This document shows positions 26,723 to 34,798 of a DNA stretch of 64,000 bases, one piece after another. Made by a program: the position numbers and the translations under genes. The notes under the pieces were generated by a model. That model was not told the DNA's origin and searched no databases. It saw only the letters and a list, made by a program, of their open reading frames with translations. Source of the DNA: Clostridium carboxidivorans P7 (GTDB lineage: Bacteria > Bacillota > Clostridia > Clostridiales > Clostridiaceae); NCBI RefSeq assembly GCF_001038625.1, contig NZ_CP011803.1:4836001-4900000 (forward strand). The letters are read 5' to 3'. Positions within the stretch are counted from its first letter, which is position 1. Each line of letters starts with the position of its first letter.

Positions 26723-27340
26723 TCAATCTTTATTTGATATTCCTGTATTAGAAGATAAAAAATTAGAACTAATGTTATTTTGTAAAATCTTTTTTAGTAT
26801 TTTTTCAGTTATGGAATTAATACTGTTTTTAAAATCATTTTCTATAATAATATCAGCATTATGTATTACTTCACTTGCAGACTTCTTTATAATATTGTTT
26901 TGTGAGTTTTTCATCATTATAAAGATTCCAGGGTTAACAACGGTACGCAGGCTATTGGATTCACAAATTATTAAGGTATTCTTAGGCACTTGTGACATAA
27001 ATTCTTCAATAGCAGGTTTAATGTGTGTTTTTAAACATTTAAGCCAATAGACTTTTTCAGCGCCTGACGATAATAAGAGAGAAGTATCTTTGTTAGCACT
27101 TATGTTAGTTTCTTCTAACAGTTCAAAGTTTCCTTTCATATTAGAACAAGTTCCGCAACCTTCCCCACCTCTAGGACATTTGCTGTTTTTTTGTTGTATG
27201 GTGGTTATCTTTAATCCGATAATGGGAGATCTATTTTTTAATTGTTTAATTAGTTCAGTCGCAATAGCAGTTTTACCACTGTTGCGACTTGATGATCCAA
27301 TTAAAATCATTTGTGGTATGTTTAATAATTTTATATCCAT
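26723..27340 (-). CDS. MobB-like P-loop NTPase with Cys motif, unknown function
   Basis: A 205-aa protein with a P-loop GSSSRNSGKTAIA (about 15-27) at the start, of the SIMIBI/MobB type. A distinctive CPRGGEGCGTCSNM (about 54-67) follows, with three closely spaced cysteines. Later parts (KNTLIICESNSLRTVVNPGIF, HNADIIIEND) match the second half of a MobB-like GTPase. It could bind an iron-sulfur cluster or metal and deliver a cofactor, but no molybdenum cofactor genes are near. GGGAGTGAG precedes the ATG. It is alone on the minus strand. Confidence 0.6.
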   Translation of the reverse strand: MDIKLLNIPQMILIGSSSRNSGKTAIATELIKQLKNRSPIIGLKITTIQQKNSKCPRGGEGCGTCSNMKGNFELLEETNISANKDTSLLLSSGAEKVYWLKCLKTHIKPAIEEFMSQVPKNTLIICESNSLRTVVNPGIFIMMKNSQNNIIKKSASEVIHNADIIIENDFKNSINSITEKILKKILQNNISSNFLSSNTGISNKD

Positions 27341-27557
27341 TTTAACTCACTCCCTAAAATATATGGTGTAGTTCAGATATTTAAGTAAACTTATTATACA
27401 ATAGTTATTGATAATTTATCAAATATCATCGAATAAATAAAGTTATATATTATTGAGAAAAGTTTTGGAGGCCAGTGTAATTAAATACCTTAGCAGAATA
27501 AATTGTGATACAATAATAACAGGGAATTATTATGTAATGGTCAGGGGAGGAGAATAA

Positions 27558-28052
27558 ATGAATAATTATAAGCAATTAGTTACTACTTATAAAACAGTTC
27601 AATATAAATCCTTATCATCAGTTACATTTGTAGGACTTATATTAGCATTAATTATGGTTGTAACATATCAGATGATTCCAGCAGTGGTGTTAGTAGTAGT
27701 ATCCTTTGGAACTGCATATTTTAAAAGGTATTTATATGTTGAATATGAATATGAATTTAATAAAGAAGAAATAAGTATACATAAAATAATCGGCAGGGTT
27801 AAGAGAAAAAAATGCATAAATTTTAATGTAAAAGATATAGAAATTTTAGCAGCACAAAATAGCAAGTCTTTAAAGGCTATTAATAATTTACCTAAAAAGA
27901 AGATGAAGCTTTATCCTTCTACTTCTAGAGAATTAATTTATTCAGCAATATTGAAATACAATGAGGAAAGAATTCAAGTAAGATTTGTGCCAGATAATAA
28001 GTTCATAGATCTATGCTATAAGCACAATCCTAATTGTGTTAAAAAGAATTAG
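27558..28052 (+). CDS. Small membrane-anchored protein (DUF6106-like)
   Basis: A 164-aa protein with two adjacent hydrophobic helices (SVTFVGLILALIMVVTYQM, then PAVVLVVVSFGTAYF) and a mainly beta cytoplasmic tail (YEYEFNKEEISIHKII, RIQVRFVPDNKF). I believe it resembles the clostridial DUF6106 family, with moderate certainty; the plan also recalls small PH-like membrane proteins. GGGGAGGAG lies before the ATG. Function is unknown. It has its own promoter region and ends at a bidirectional terminator shared with fba. Confidence 0.6.
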   Translation: MNNYKQLVTTYKTVQYKSLSSVTFVGLILALIMVVTYQMIPAVVLVVVSFGTAYFKRYLYVEYEYEFNKEEISIHKIIGRVKRKKCINFNVKDIEILAAQNSKSLKAINNLPKKKMKLYPSTSRELIYSAILKYNEERIQVRFVPDNKFIDLCYKHNPNCVKKN

Positions 28053-28068
28053 CAAGTTTTGGTAATAT

Positions 28069-28113
28069 AAAAATTCCTTAAAGAAGGGTTTAATCCTTCT
28101 TTAAGGAATTTTT
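28069..28113. terminator. Bidirectional terminator (DUF6106-like gene / fba)
   Basis: AAAAATTCCTTAAAGAAGG / CCTTCTTTAAGGAATTTTT, a 19-bp perfect stem with a 7-base loop, A-rich on one side and T-rich on the other. Confidence 0.93.
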
Positions 28114-28118
28114 AAATA

Positions 28119-29051
28119 TTATTTTAAAGAATCACTTGAACCAAGCACATCTTCAATTTTGCCTTCAACAACTTTTTGAATGTAATCTCTTCCGGCTCCA
28201 CAATATTTTCTTGGATCGAATTCCTTTGGATTATCTCCAAAAGTTTTTCTTATAGCAGCAGTCATTGCTAATCTTAAGTCAGTGTCCATATTAATTTTAC
28301 ATACGGCCATAGAAGATGCTTTTCTAAGCATGTCTACAGGAATACCTTTAGCACCAGCTATATTTCCACCATATTTATTACAAGTTGCAACAGCTTCTGG
28401 ATCAACAGCTGAAGCTCCATGAAGAACTATTGGGAAATTTGGTAATTTTTCTTGTATTTTTTCTAATATATCAAATCTTAGTTTAGGTTTAAAATCTAGT
28501 GGGAATTTGAAAGCACCATGTGAAGTTCCAATAGCTATAGCTAAAGAATCAACACCTGTTCTGTTAACAAAATCTACAGCTTGATCTGGATCAGTATATA
28601 TATGTTCAGCAGCAACAACATCATCTTCTACTCCTGCTAAAACTCCAAGTTCAGCTTCTACAACAACACCTTTAGAATGTGCGTAGTCAACAACTTCTTT
28701 TGTTTTTGCTACATTTTCTTCATATTCATAGTGTGAACCATCAAACATAACTGAAGTAAATCCAGCATCAATAACTTCTTTTACAGTTTTAAAATCTGGA
28801 CCATGATCTAGATGTAAAGCAATATCGATTCCAGTTTCTTCTATAGCAGCATCTACCATAGCTTTTAAACATCTTGCACCAGCGTATTTTATTGCTCCTG
28901 CAGAGCATTGAAGAATAACAGCTGAGTTTTTAGCCTTTGCACCTCTAACAACACCTTGGATTATTTCCATATTGTTAATGTTGAAAGCACCTATTGCGTA
29001 TTTGCCTTCATAAGCTTTTTTGAACATCTCCTTAGTAGTAACTAATGCCAT
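28119..29051 (-). CDS. fba: Class II fructose-1,6-bisphosphate aldolase
   Basis: Zinc-dependent glycolytic aldolase (310 aa) cleaving fructose-1,6-bisphosphate to DHAP and glyceraldehyde-3-phosphate. Seen are AYEGKYAIGAFNINNME, the zinc/catalytic region HLDHGPDF, SVMFDGSHYEYEENV, AELGVLAG, PIVLHGASAV and KINMDTDLRLAMTAAIRKTF. I start at the ATG preceding ALVTTKEMF (29051), 8 bases after GGAAGGTGG; the frame extends 19 codons upstream without family character. It is monocistronic, with an unusual palindromic element in its upstream region. Confidence 0.96.
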   Translation of the reverse strand: MALVTTKEMFKKAYEGKYAIGAFNINNMEIIQGVVRGAKAKNSAVILQCSAGAIKYAGARCLKAMVDAAIEETGIDIALHLDHGPDFKTVKEVIDAGFTSVMFDGSHYEYEENVAKTKEVVDYAHSKGVVVEAELGVLAGVEDDVVAAEHIYTDPDQAVDFVNRTGVDSLAIAIGTSHGAFKFPLDFKPKLRFDILEKIQEKLPNFPIVLHGASAVDPEAVATCNKYGGNIAGAKGIPVDMLRKASSMAVCKINMDTDLRLAMTAAIRKTFGDNPKEFDPRKYCGAGRDYIQKVVEGKIEDVLGSSDSLK

Positions 29052-29169
29052 TTTGTATTCCACCTTCCAAACTTTTAATATTTTAATGATATATGAATGA
29101 AAAAACATTCATATTCTTTAATAGCTAAATCTTGAAAAAATAGGGACGATTTGAGACCCAGTGGGACTC

Positions 29170-29193
29170 GATTGTTATGTATACATTATAATC
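29170..29193. promoter_or_regulatory. Imperfect palindrome upstream of fba
   Basis: GATTGTTATGTATACATTATAATC: a perfect ATGTATACAT core with partly matching arms, overlapping a minus-strand TATAAT -10 candidate for fba. A second small inverted repeat, GAGACCC/GGGACTC (29152-29168), lies in the leader. Possible operator; the regulator is unknown. Confidence 0.4.
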
Positions 29194-29244
29194 GATTGAG
29201 TTTATATTTTCCATAGTTTAATTATAAATTATTTTGCGAGATTT

Positions 29245-29625
29245 TTAAAATATATTTTGTATATTTACTTTTTCCATGTTAAGTATATGTTTAAGCAAAA
29301 ATTTTATTACGTGGTTAGAAGCTAAAGCTTCGTCTTTTGTATGGCATTTAGTATATTGGGTAAGTTTCCATATTTCATTATTAATATTGTCTATTTCAGC
29401 ATGGTTTACAAAAATAGAAATTTTACGAGTACAATTATCCCAGTTATCTAAGAGCTTTAAGGATTTATTATAAGCTTCATCCCAAGAGTTAGATTCTATA
29501 GATTTTTCTATTTGGATGTTAAGAGTATCTAATTTACCACAAGTTTGACTTAAATAATTTATGGAGAATACTAAGGATAAAAACATAGCAATAAAAATTA
29601 TCAAAGCAGCAAATAAATTTCGCAT
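29245..29625 (-). CDS. DUF4363 family membrane-anchored protein
   Basis: A 126-aa protein with one N-terminal membrane helix (LFAALIIFIAMFLSLVFSINYL) and a helical extracytoplasmic domain (SWDEAYNKSLKLLDNWDN, then HAEIDNINNEIWKLTQYTKCHTKDEALA). This matches the DUF4363 family, typically paired with DUF421 proteins as here: it begins about 15 bases after the DUF421 stop, after AAGGGATG. Function is unknown; cotranscription suggests joint action at the membrane. Confidence 0.8.
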   Translation of the reverse strand: MRNLFAALIIFIAMFLSLVFSINYLSQTCGKLDTLNIQIEKSIESNSWDEAYNKSLKLLDNWDNCTRKISIFVNHAEIDNINNEIWKLTQYTKCHTKDEALASNHVIKFLLKHILNMEKVNIQNIF

Positions 29626-29640
29626 TTAACCACATCCCTT

Positions 29641-30312
29641 TTATACCTTTTTTTGATAATAAAAACTACCTTGAGAATCTATAAGAGCTATAAAAACTTC
29701 TTTAGGAGAATCTATATTAAATCTCTTTAGTTTCTCATTAAGCCAATTTTCATCTTTATTTAGTATTTTTAAATTGTCATGATTTATGCTTCCATCTAAA
29801 ATTAAAGTAACAGGAATTGTATCTTGTTTAAATGGTACTTTTAAATCACCTTTGGTAGCGGGAGCAAGGTTAGTTTTAGGTATAATAGATAGTTGGCCGC
29901 TGGTTTCAAGAATGGCGAAGTGTATATCATCCAAATTAAAATGACCTTGAAGTCTAAGTTCTTCCATTAGATCATTTATATTAAATTGTTGACGTCTTAA
30001 CTCCTTAATATCTATTTTTCCGTTATTTATTAAAATACTTGGCTTACCATTCAGAAGAAGCCTAACTTTTTCGCTTTTAAGTTCAAGTACAGATAAAATT
30101 GTTTGAATTAGTAATAATGTAATAATCGCTATAACTCCATGTATAATTGGGATTCTAGTATCTTGCATAGGAAAAGAAGCTAATTCGGAAATCATTATAG
30201 TAATAGCAAGTTCAAAAGGCTGCAATTCTCCTATTTGCTTTTTACCCATTAAACGCATAGATATAATAACCAAAAAATACAATATAGCTGTTCTGATAAG
30301 TACAGTAAACAT
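29641..30312 (-). CDS. DUF421 (YetF/YcaP-like) membrane protein
   Basis: A 223-aa protein with three N-terminal helices (AILYFLVIISMRLMGKKQIGELQPFE, ELAITIMISELASFPMQ, GVIAIITLLLIQTILSVLEL) and a cytoplasmic domain (LLLNGKPSILINNGKIDIKELR, LQGHFNLDDIHFAILETSGQLSI). These are family signs of DUF421/YetF. Members are implicated in spore and envelope functions in Bacillus, though the chemistry is unclear. GGAGG precedes the ATG. Confidence 0.88.
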   Translation of the reverse strand: MFTVLIRTAILYFLVIISMRLMGKKQIGELQPFELAITIMISELASFPMQDTRIPIIHGVIAIITLLLIQTILSVLELKSEKVRLLLNGKPSILINNGKIDIKELRRQQFNINDLMEELRLQGHFNLDDIHFAILETSGQLSIIPKTNLAPATKGDLKVPFKQDTIPVTLILDGSINHDNLKILNKDENWLNEKLKRFNIDSPKEVFIALIDSQGSFYYQKKV

Positions 30313-30481
30313 TTAAATACCTCCGTTAGAGTTAGATTTTGTTTAATTTTAAAGTTAAAATTAAAATTTTTCAGCTCATAATATATTTTCTGTATAATAT
30401 AAAAAAATATAACTGAATTTGAACATTTTTAGTAAAATGACGTATAATAATAGTACACAAAAAAATGGGGGGGCATGTAAT

Positions 30482-32137
30482 ATGTCTAAGTTAAAAGTTA
30501 AAATAAATAACAAAGAATTATTTATAGAAAAAGGAACAACTTTATATGATGTGATTAAAAAAAGTAGTTGTGAACAAAATATTCCTATAGTGCTTGGAAA
30601 AATAAATGGAGAATATTGTGAGCTTACATCAACCATAGAAGAAAATTCGGAAATAGAAGCTGTGAATATTACTGACAAGTTGGGAAGCAAAACTTTTATA
30701 AGGACTTTGCAGTTTATTCTTATTAAATCTGTTTTCGATTTATTTCCTGAAGCTCAAATAACTATAGAACATTCTTTGAGTAAAGGTTTATTTGGAGAAA
30801 TTCATAAAAATACCCCATTGACTGAAGAGGATATTCAGAAAATAAAGATAAGAATGAATGAAACAATACAAAAAAATATTCAGATAAAAAAGGTAAGTAT
30901 GGATAGAAAAAAAGCTATAGAAATATTTTCTACGTACAGAATGGAAGATAAGGTAAGATTACTTAATCATGTAAATACAGCTACGGTTAAACTTTATGAA
31001 CTAGATGGGAGATATGACTACTTTTATGGGTCTATGGCTTACTCTACAGGTATAATAAATGTATTTGATTTAAAATATTATGAGCCAGGTTTTTTGCTTA
31101 AGTATCCAATAGAGACAGATCCTTTTAATATACCTAAATCAGCTGTATATAAAAAATTAAGTAAAATATTTCGTGAAACAGAACAATGGGGAAATATATT
31201 AGGTGTAGGTGATGTTGGATCTTTAAATGACAAAGTTGAAGACAATGAAATTATAGACATAATAAGGGTAGCAGAAGCACTTCATGAAAAAAAGATAGCT
31301 TATATAGCAGACATGATAAGTGAGAGAAAAAATGTAAAAATAGTATTAATAGCAGGTCCATCTTCTTCTGGTAAAACTACATTTGCTAGAAGGCTTGGAA
31401 TACAACTTAGAGTTAATGGGCTTATACCGATTCCTATATCACTAGATGATTATTTTGTGGATAGAGAACATACTCCTAAAGATGAAAATGGAGAGTATGA
31501 TTTTGAATCTATATATGCCTTAGATTTAGAATTATTTAATAAAAATCTAGAGCAGTTGCTTAATTATGAAGAAATAGAGATACCTTCTTTTAATTTTAAA
31601 ACAGGAAGTAGAGAATGGACAAATCAGAAAATTAAACTTCCTAGCAATGGAGTGTTAATAATAGAAGGAATACATGGTTTAAATGAAATGCTTACTAGTG
31701 TTATACCTAAAGAAAACAAATTTAAAATATATATAAGTGCACTTACACAATTAAATGTAGATAATCACAATAGAATAGCAACTACAGATGTGAGAATTAT
31801 AAGAAGAATAGTAAGAGATTACCTTTCAAGAGGATATGGTGGAGAAGATACTTTAAAAATGTGGCCTTCAATAAAGCGTGGAGAAGAAAAAAATATATTT
31901 GTATTTCAGGAGAATGCAGATGTTATGTTTAATTCTACTTTAGTGTATGAACTATGTGTGTTGAAGCAATATGCGTTAAAGGAATTGGAAAAAATAAGTG
32001 ATAAGAGTCCTGTTTATTATGAAGCTTTAAGATTAAAAAGTTTCCTTCACTTTTTCAAGAGTGTGGATGTGGAATTGGTTCCAGATAACTCCATACTAAG
32101 AGAGTTTATAGGGGGAAGTTGTTTTTATAAATATTAG
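30482..32137 (+). CDS. Uridine kinase-like nucleoside kinase with TGS/ThrRS-like N-terminus
   Basis: A 551-aa protein. The N-terminal ~70 residues are a TGS/ubiquitin-like domain (KVKINNKELFIEKGTTLYDVI). A ThrRS second-domain-like region follows (IEHSLSKGLFGEI). The C-terminal half is a phosphoribulokinase/uridine kinase P-loop domain: IAGPSSSGKTTFARRL, PISLDDYFVDREHTPKDE, ALDLELFNKNL, EGIHGLN. This fusion is widespread in clostridia and annotated as a nucleoside kinase; the substrate is unproven. ATG 30482 follows a run of seven G, its Shine-Dalgarno site; upstream in-frame codons are not conserved in character. Confidence 0.85.
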   Translation: MSKLKVKINNKELFIEKGTTLYDVIKKSSCEQNIPIVLGKINGEYCELTSTIEENSEIEAVNITDKLGSKTFIRTLQFILIKSVFDLFPEAQITIEHSLSKGLFGEIHKNTPLTEEDIQKIKIRMNETIQKNIQIKKVSMDRKKAIEIFSTYRMEDKVRLLNHVNTATVKLYELDGRYDYFYGSMAYSTGIINVFDLKYYEPGFLLKYPIETDPFNIPKSAVYKKLSKIFRETEQWGNILGVGDVGSLNDKVEDNEIIDIIRVAEALHEKKIAYIADMISERKNVKIVLIAGPSSSGKTTFARRLGIQLRVNGLIPIPISLDDYFVDREHTPKDENGEYDFESIYALDLELFNKNLEQLLNYEEIEIPSFNFKTGSREWTNQKIKLPSNGVLIIEGIHGLNEMLTSVIPKENKFKIYISALTQLNVDNHNRIATTDVRIIRRIVRDYLSRGYGGEDTLKMWPSIKRGEEKNIFVFQENADVMFNSTLVYELCVLKQYALKELEKISDKSPVYYEALRLKSFLHFFKSVDVELVPDNSILREFIGGSCFYKY

Positions 32138-32210
32138 TGTGAGAGTTTAATAACTAATAATTAATATATTTAAATTGCTATTAAAACAATTTTTATTGTT
32201 TTAGTGTATG

Positions 32211-32240
32211 AAGAGAGAACTTTAAAAGAGTTCTCTTTTT
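32211..32240 (+). terminator. Terminator after the nucleoside kinase
   Basis: AGAGAAC / GTTCTCT stem with a 9-base loop and a TTTTT tail. Confidence 0.88.
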
Positions 32241-32411
32241 GTGTACAGCGAATCTTAAAATTTATATAAGAATGGAAAAAATAGAATAATTTCATTCAAT
32301 GATTAACTTTTAACAAAGCAGTAAAGAACTTTTTTATTTAAATTTTATTAATTTATACAAAAAACTTTCAAAATATATATAAAAAAAATCAAAGTTATTG
32401 TATAATTAAGT
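32241..32411 (+). other. AT-rich spacer with sda promoter
   Basis: No ORF or structured RNA seen. A TATAAT -10 candidate at 32401-32406 lies just before the tandem repeats; no convincing -35 box is present 17 bases upstream. Confidence 0.5.
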
Positions 32412-32491
32412 TGTGATAAATTTATTATCGCTGTGATAAATTTATTATTACTGTGATAAATTTACTATTGATGTGATAAATTTATTATTAT
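32412..32491 (+). repeat. Four tandem 20-bp repeats upstream of sdaAB
   Basis: Units TGTGATAAATTTATTATCGC, TGTGATAAATTTATTATTAC, TGTGATAAATTTACTATTGA and TGTGATAAATTTATTATTAT follow without gaps. The first 12 bases are identical in all four. Each unit contains the palindrome ATAAATTTAT, changed in unit 3 to ATAAATTTAC. The period of 20 bp puts each copy on the same face of the helix, suggesting cooperative protein binding just downstream of the -10 box, or a repeated leader. Confidence 0.93.
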
Positions 32492-32543
32492 AGTTAGTTT
32501 TATGATTTTATAGAAATAATTAAATGGAAGGTTGTGCTATAAA

Positions 32544-33224
32544 ATGAGAGAATACAGTGCTTTTGATATTTTAGGACCTATAATGATAGGACCATCAAGT
32601 TCCCATACTGCAGGAGCAGCAAGATTAGGAAAGGTTGCAAAGACTATAGCTGATGGTAAGATTAAGAAAGTTAAATTTTTCCTGCATGGATCTTTTGCAA
32701 GCACATATAAAGGACATGGTACTGATAAAGCTTTAGTAGCAGGAATATTAGGAATGAATCCATGGGATGAAGGATTAAAAACTTCTATGGATAAAGCAAA
32801 AGAAAAAGGTATAGAAATAGAATTCATACCAACAGACCTTGGAGATGTACATCCTAATACAGTTAAATTTGAAATAACAAGAACCGATGGTAAGGTAGTA
32901 GAGGTAATAGGTTCATCAATAGGTGGAGGAAATATAATAATAACAGGAATAGATGGAGAAAATATAGAGTTCACAGGAGCTTACCCTACTATATTAATAA
33001 ATCATGTAGATTTACCAGGAATGGTGGCTAGAGTAAGTGCCGTATTATATTATTACAGAATAAATATTGCTTTTATGAGAGTTTACAGAAGTGGTAAAGG
33101 ATCAGCTGCAGCAATGGTATTTGAAGTAGATGATATTATATCTCAAGAGCTAATAGATGAAATAAGAAAAATACCTAATATAAAAAATGCAAGAGCTATA
33201 AATCCTGTGAAGGAGGATAAATAA
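32544..33224 (+). CDS. sdaAB: L-serine dehydratase, iron-sulfur type, beta subunit
   Basis: A 226-aa beta subunit of the two-subunit [4Fe-4S] L-serine ammonia-lyase, which with the alpha subunit turns serine into pyruvate and ammonia. Seen: SAFDILGPIMIGPSSSHTAG (substrate/serine-binding region), FLHGSFASTYKGHGTDKA, and a C-terminal ACT domain (LINHVDLPGMVARVSAVLYYYRINIA). I chose ATG 32544, 12 bases after GGAAGG; the TTG at 32532 abuts that site. It lies 4 bases before sdaAA. Confidence 0.95.
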   Translation: MREYSAFDILGPIMIGPSSSHTAGAARLGKVAKTIADGKIKKVKFFLHGSFASTYKGHGTDKALVAGILGMNPWDEGLKTSMDKAKEKGIEIEFIPTDLGDVHPNTVKFEITRTDGKVVEVIGSSIGGGNIIITGIDGENIEFTGAYPTILINHVDLPGMVARVSAVLYYYRINIAFMRVYRSGKGSAAAMVFEVDDIISQELIDEIRKIPNIKNARAINPVKEDK

Positions 33225-33228
33225 GGTT

Positions 33229-34101
33229 ATGGTTAATTATGGATATGAACTTGTAGAAGTATGTAAAGAAAAAAAATTAAGTATATGGGAATACACTGCT
33301 CAAGAAGAAGCAAAAGCTACAAATCTTACTGTTGAAGAAGTTTTTGAAAAAATGAGAAAAAATTTGGTTGTAATGCAGCATTCAGCGGAATATGGATTAA
33401 AAAATGAAGTAAAATCAGTAAGTGGTCTTATAGGTGGAGATGCCTGTAAATTAGATAAGTATTCGAAATCTGGGAAAACGTTAACAGGGGATTTTATGGT
33501 TAAGGCAATGGCAAGAGCTCTTTCTTGTTCAGAAGTAAATGCGGCTATGGGAAAAATAGTAGCAGCACCTACAGCAGGTTCTTGTGGAATAATGCCAGCA
33601 GTTATAATAAGTGCTGGAGAAAAGTTAAATAAGACTGAAGATGAATTAGTTAAAGCATTATTTACAGCTACAGGAGTTGGCATAATAATAGCTAAAAATG
33701 CTACTATGGCAGGCGCAGAAGGTGGATGTCAAGCAGAATGTGGATCAGCAGCGGCTATGGCTTCAGCAGCAGTAGTAGAAATGATGGGTGGAACTCCAGA
33801 ACAGGCATTAAATGCATCAGCTATAGTAATAAAAAATATATTAGGATTAGTATGTGACCCTATAGCTGGACTAGTAGAAGTACCTTGTGCAAAAAGAAAT
33901 GCTTCAGGTACAGTTAGTGCATTGACTACAGCAGATATGGTTATGGGAGGAGTTTCTAGTAAAATACCTTTTGATGATACAGTATCAGCTATGTATAAGG
34001 TGGGAAAACAGCTTCCTTGTGAATTAAGAGAAACAGCACTTGGAGGATTAGCAGTTACAGAAACAGGCTTAAAGTTGAAAAAACAAGTGCTTGGGGAATA
34101 A
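33229..34101 (+). CDS. sdaAA: L-serine dehydratase, iron-sulfur type, alpha subunit
   Basis: A 290-aa alpha subunit holding the cluster and catalytic site. Conserved segments: SGLIGGDACKL, VNAAMGKIVAAPTAGSCGIMP, ATMAGAEGGCQAECGSAAAM, NILGLVCDPIAGLVEVPC and KRNASGTVSALTTADM. The cysteines in these segments include the cluster ligands. AAGGAGG lies inside the end of sdaAB. The pair probably serves serine catabolism, with control from the repeats upstream. Confidence 0.96.
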   Translation: MVNYGYELVEVCKEKKLSIWEYTAQEEAKATNLTVEEVFEKMRKNLVVMQHSAEYGLKNEVKSVSGLIGGDACKLDKYSKSGKTLTGDFMVKAMARALSCSEVNAAMGKIVAAPTAGSCGIMPAVIISAGEKLNKTEDELVKALFTATGVGIIIAKNATMAGAEGGCQAECGSAAAMASAAVVEMMGGTPEQALNASAIVIKNILGLVCDPIAGLVEVPCAKRNASGTVSALTTADMVMGGVSSKIPFDDTVSAMYKVGKQLPCELRETALGGLAVTETGLKLKKQVLGE

Positions 34102-34121
34102 CATTAAATTGGTTTAATTTT

Positions 34122-34156
34122 AAGAGAATTAGATTTTAAGTCTAATTCTCTTTTTA
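34122..34156 (+). terminator. Terminator after sdaAA
   Basis: AAGAGAATTAGA / TCTAATTCTCTT stem, TTTTAAG loop, T-rich tail. Confidence 0.92.
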
Positions 34157-34256
34157 ATTTTGTATTTTATAGATATTAAGTTTTAATAGTTTGAATTAAT
34201 TTAAGAAAAGTGCAATATATTAATATTGGTATCAAATTTTACGTGGTGGAGTATTT

Positions 34257-34784
34257 ATGACGTGTAGAAAAATTATGGAAGATTATTATAACGATATAAA
34301 TAACTTATCTGATTTTTTGGCCAAATTAGTTAATTCATACAGACTTATAGTAGGAGGAGCGGGAGAACTAAATGGCATAGCACTAGCACATAAGAAGGAT
34401 GTAAAAAAGGCTATAAAAACATCCAATGATCTTCTAAAAGTAATAAATGAAGTTATATGTATGTTAGAAAAGACAAGTTGTGGATATATAGATTATTGTC
34501 AATTAAGAGCACAAATAGTGGAATCTAGAATGCAGGCTCAGTATATACAAACAGAAATTGATAATGAATTAAAATTGCAAAATTCTCAAGGTGATACTCC
34601 AAATAGTGAAAAAGATACTATCATTAATGAAAGAGATCTTTCTCATGATGAGAAAGATGATTCTAATAATGAAAAGGAGGATAGTAATAAAGAAAAAGAT
34701 ATACAAGATAGTAAAAAAGATATTGATAATAACGAAGAAGATTCTAGTAATAATGAAAATAATGATAATGGAAAAGAGGTGTGA
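34257..34784 (+). CDS. Hypothetical protein with acidic low-complexity tail
   Basis: A 175-aa protein not recognised. The first ~110 residues look folded and helical (IMEDYYNDINNLSDFLAKLV, KDVKKAIKTSNDLLKVINEV, QLRAQIVESRMQAQYIQTEI) and hold three spaced cysteines. The last ~60 residues are an Asp/Glu/Asn/Lys-rich degenerate repeat around SNNEKED and KDIDNNEED. No signal peptide or membrane helix. GGTGGAG precedes the ATG. It is monocistronic; its stop codon lies within a hairpin shared with pssA. Confidence 0.7.
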   Translation: MTCRKIMEDYYNDINNLSDFLAKLVNSYRLIVGGAGELNGIALAHKKDVKKAIKTSNDLLKVINEVICMLEKTSCGYIDYCQLRAQIVESRMQAQYIQTEIDNELKLQNSQGDTPNSEKDTIINERDLSHDEKDDSNNEKEDSNKEKDIQDSKKDIDNNEEDSSNNENNDNGKEV

Positions 34785-34798
34785 AAATCACACCTCTT
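34774..34798. terminator. Bidirectional hairpin overlapping two stop codons
   Basis: AAGAGGTGTGA / TCACACCTCTT with an AAA loop. The left arm contains the TGA of the upstream plus-strand gene, and the right arm reaches the stop of minus-strand pssA. Confidence 0.85.

Noticed and set aside
32412-32491. CRISPR-like array
   Set aside because: The 20-bp units are contiguous without spacers and there are no cas genes.
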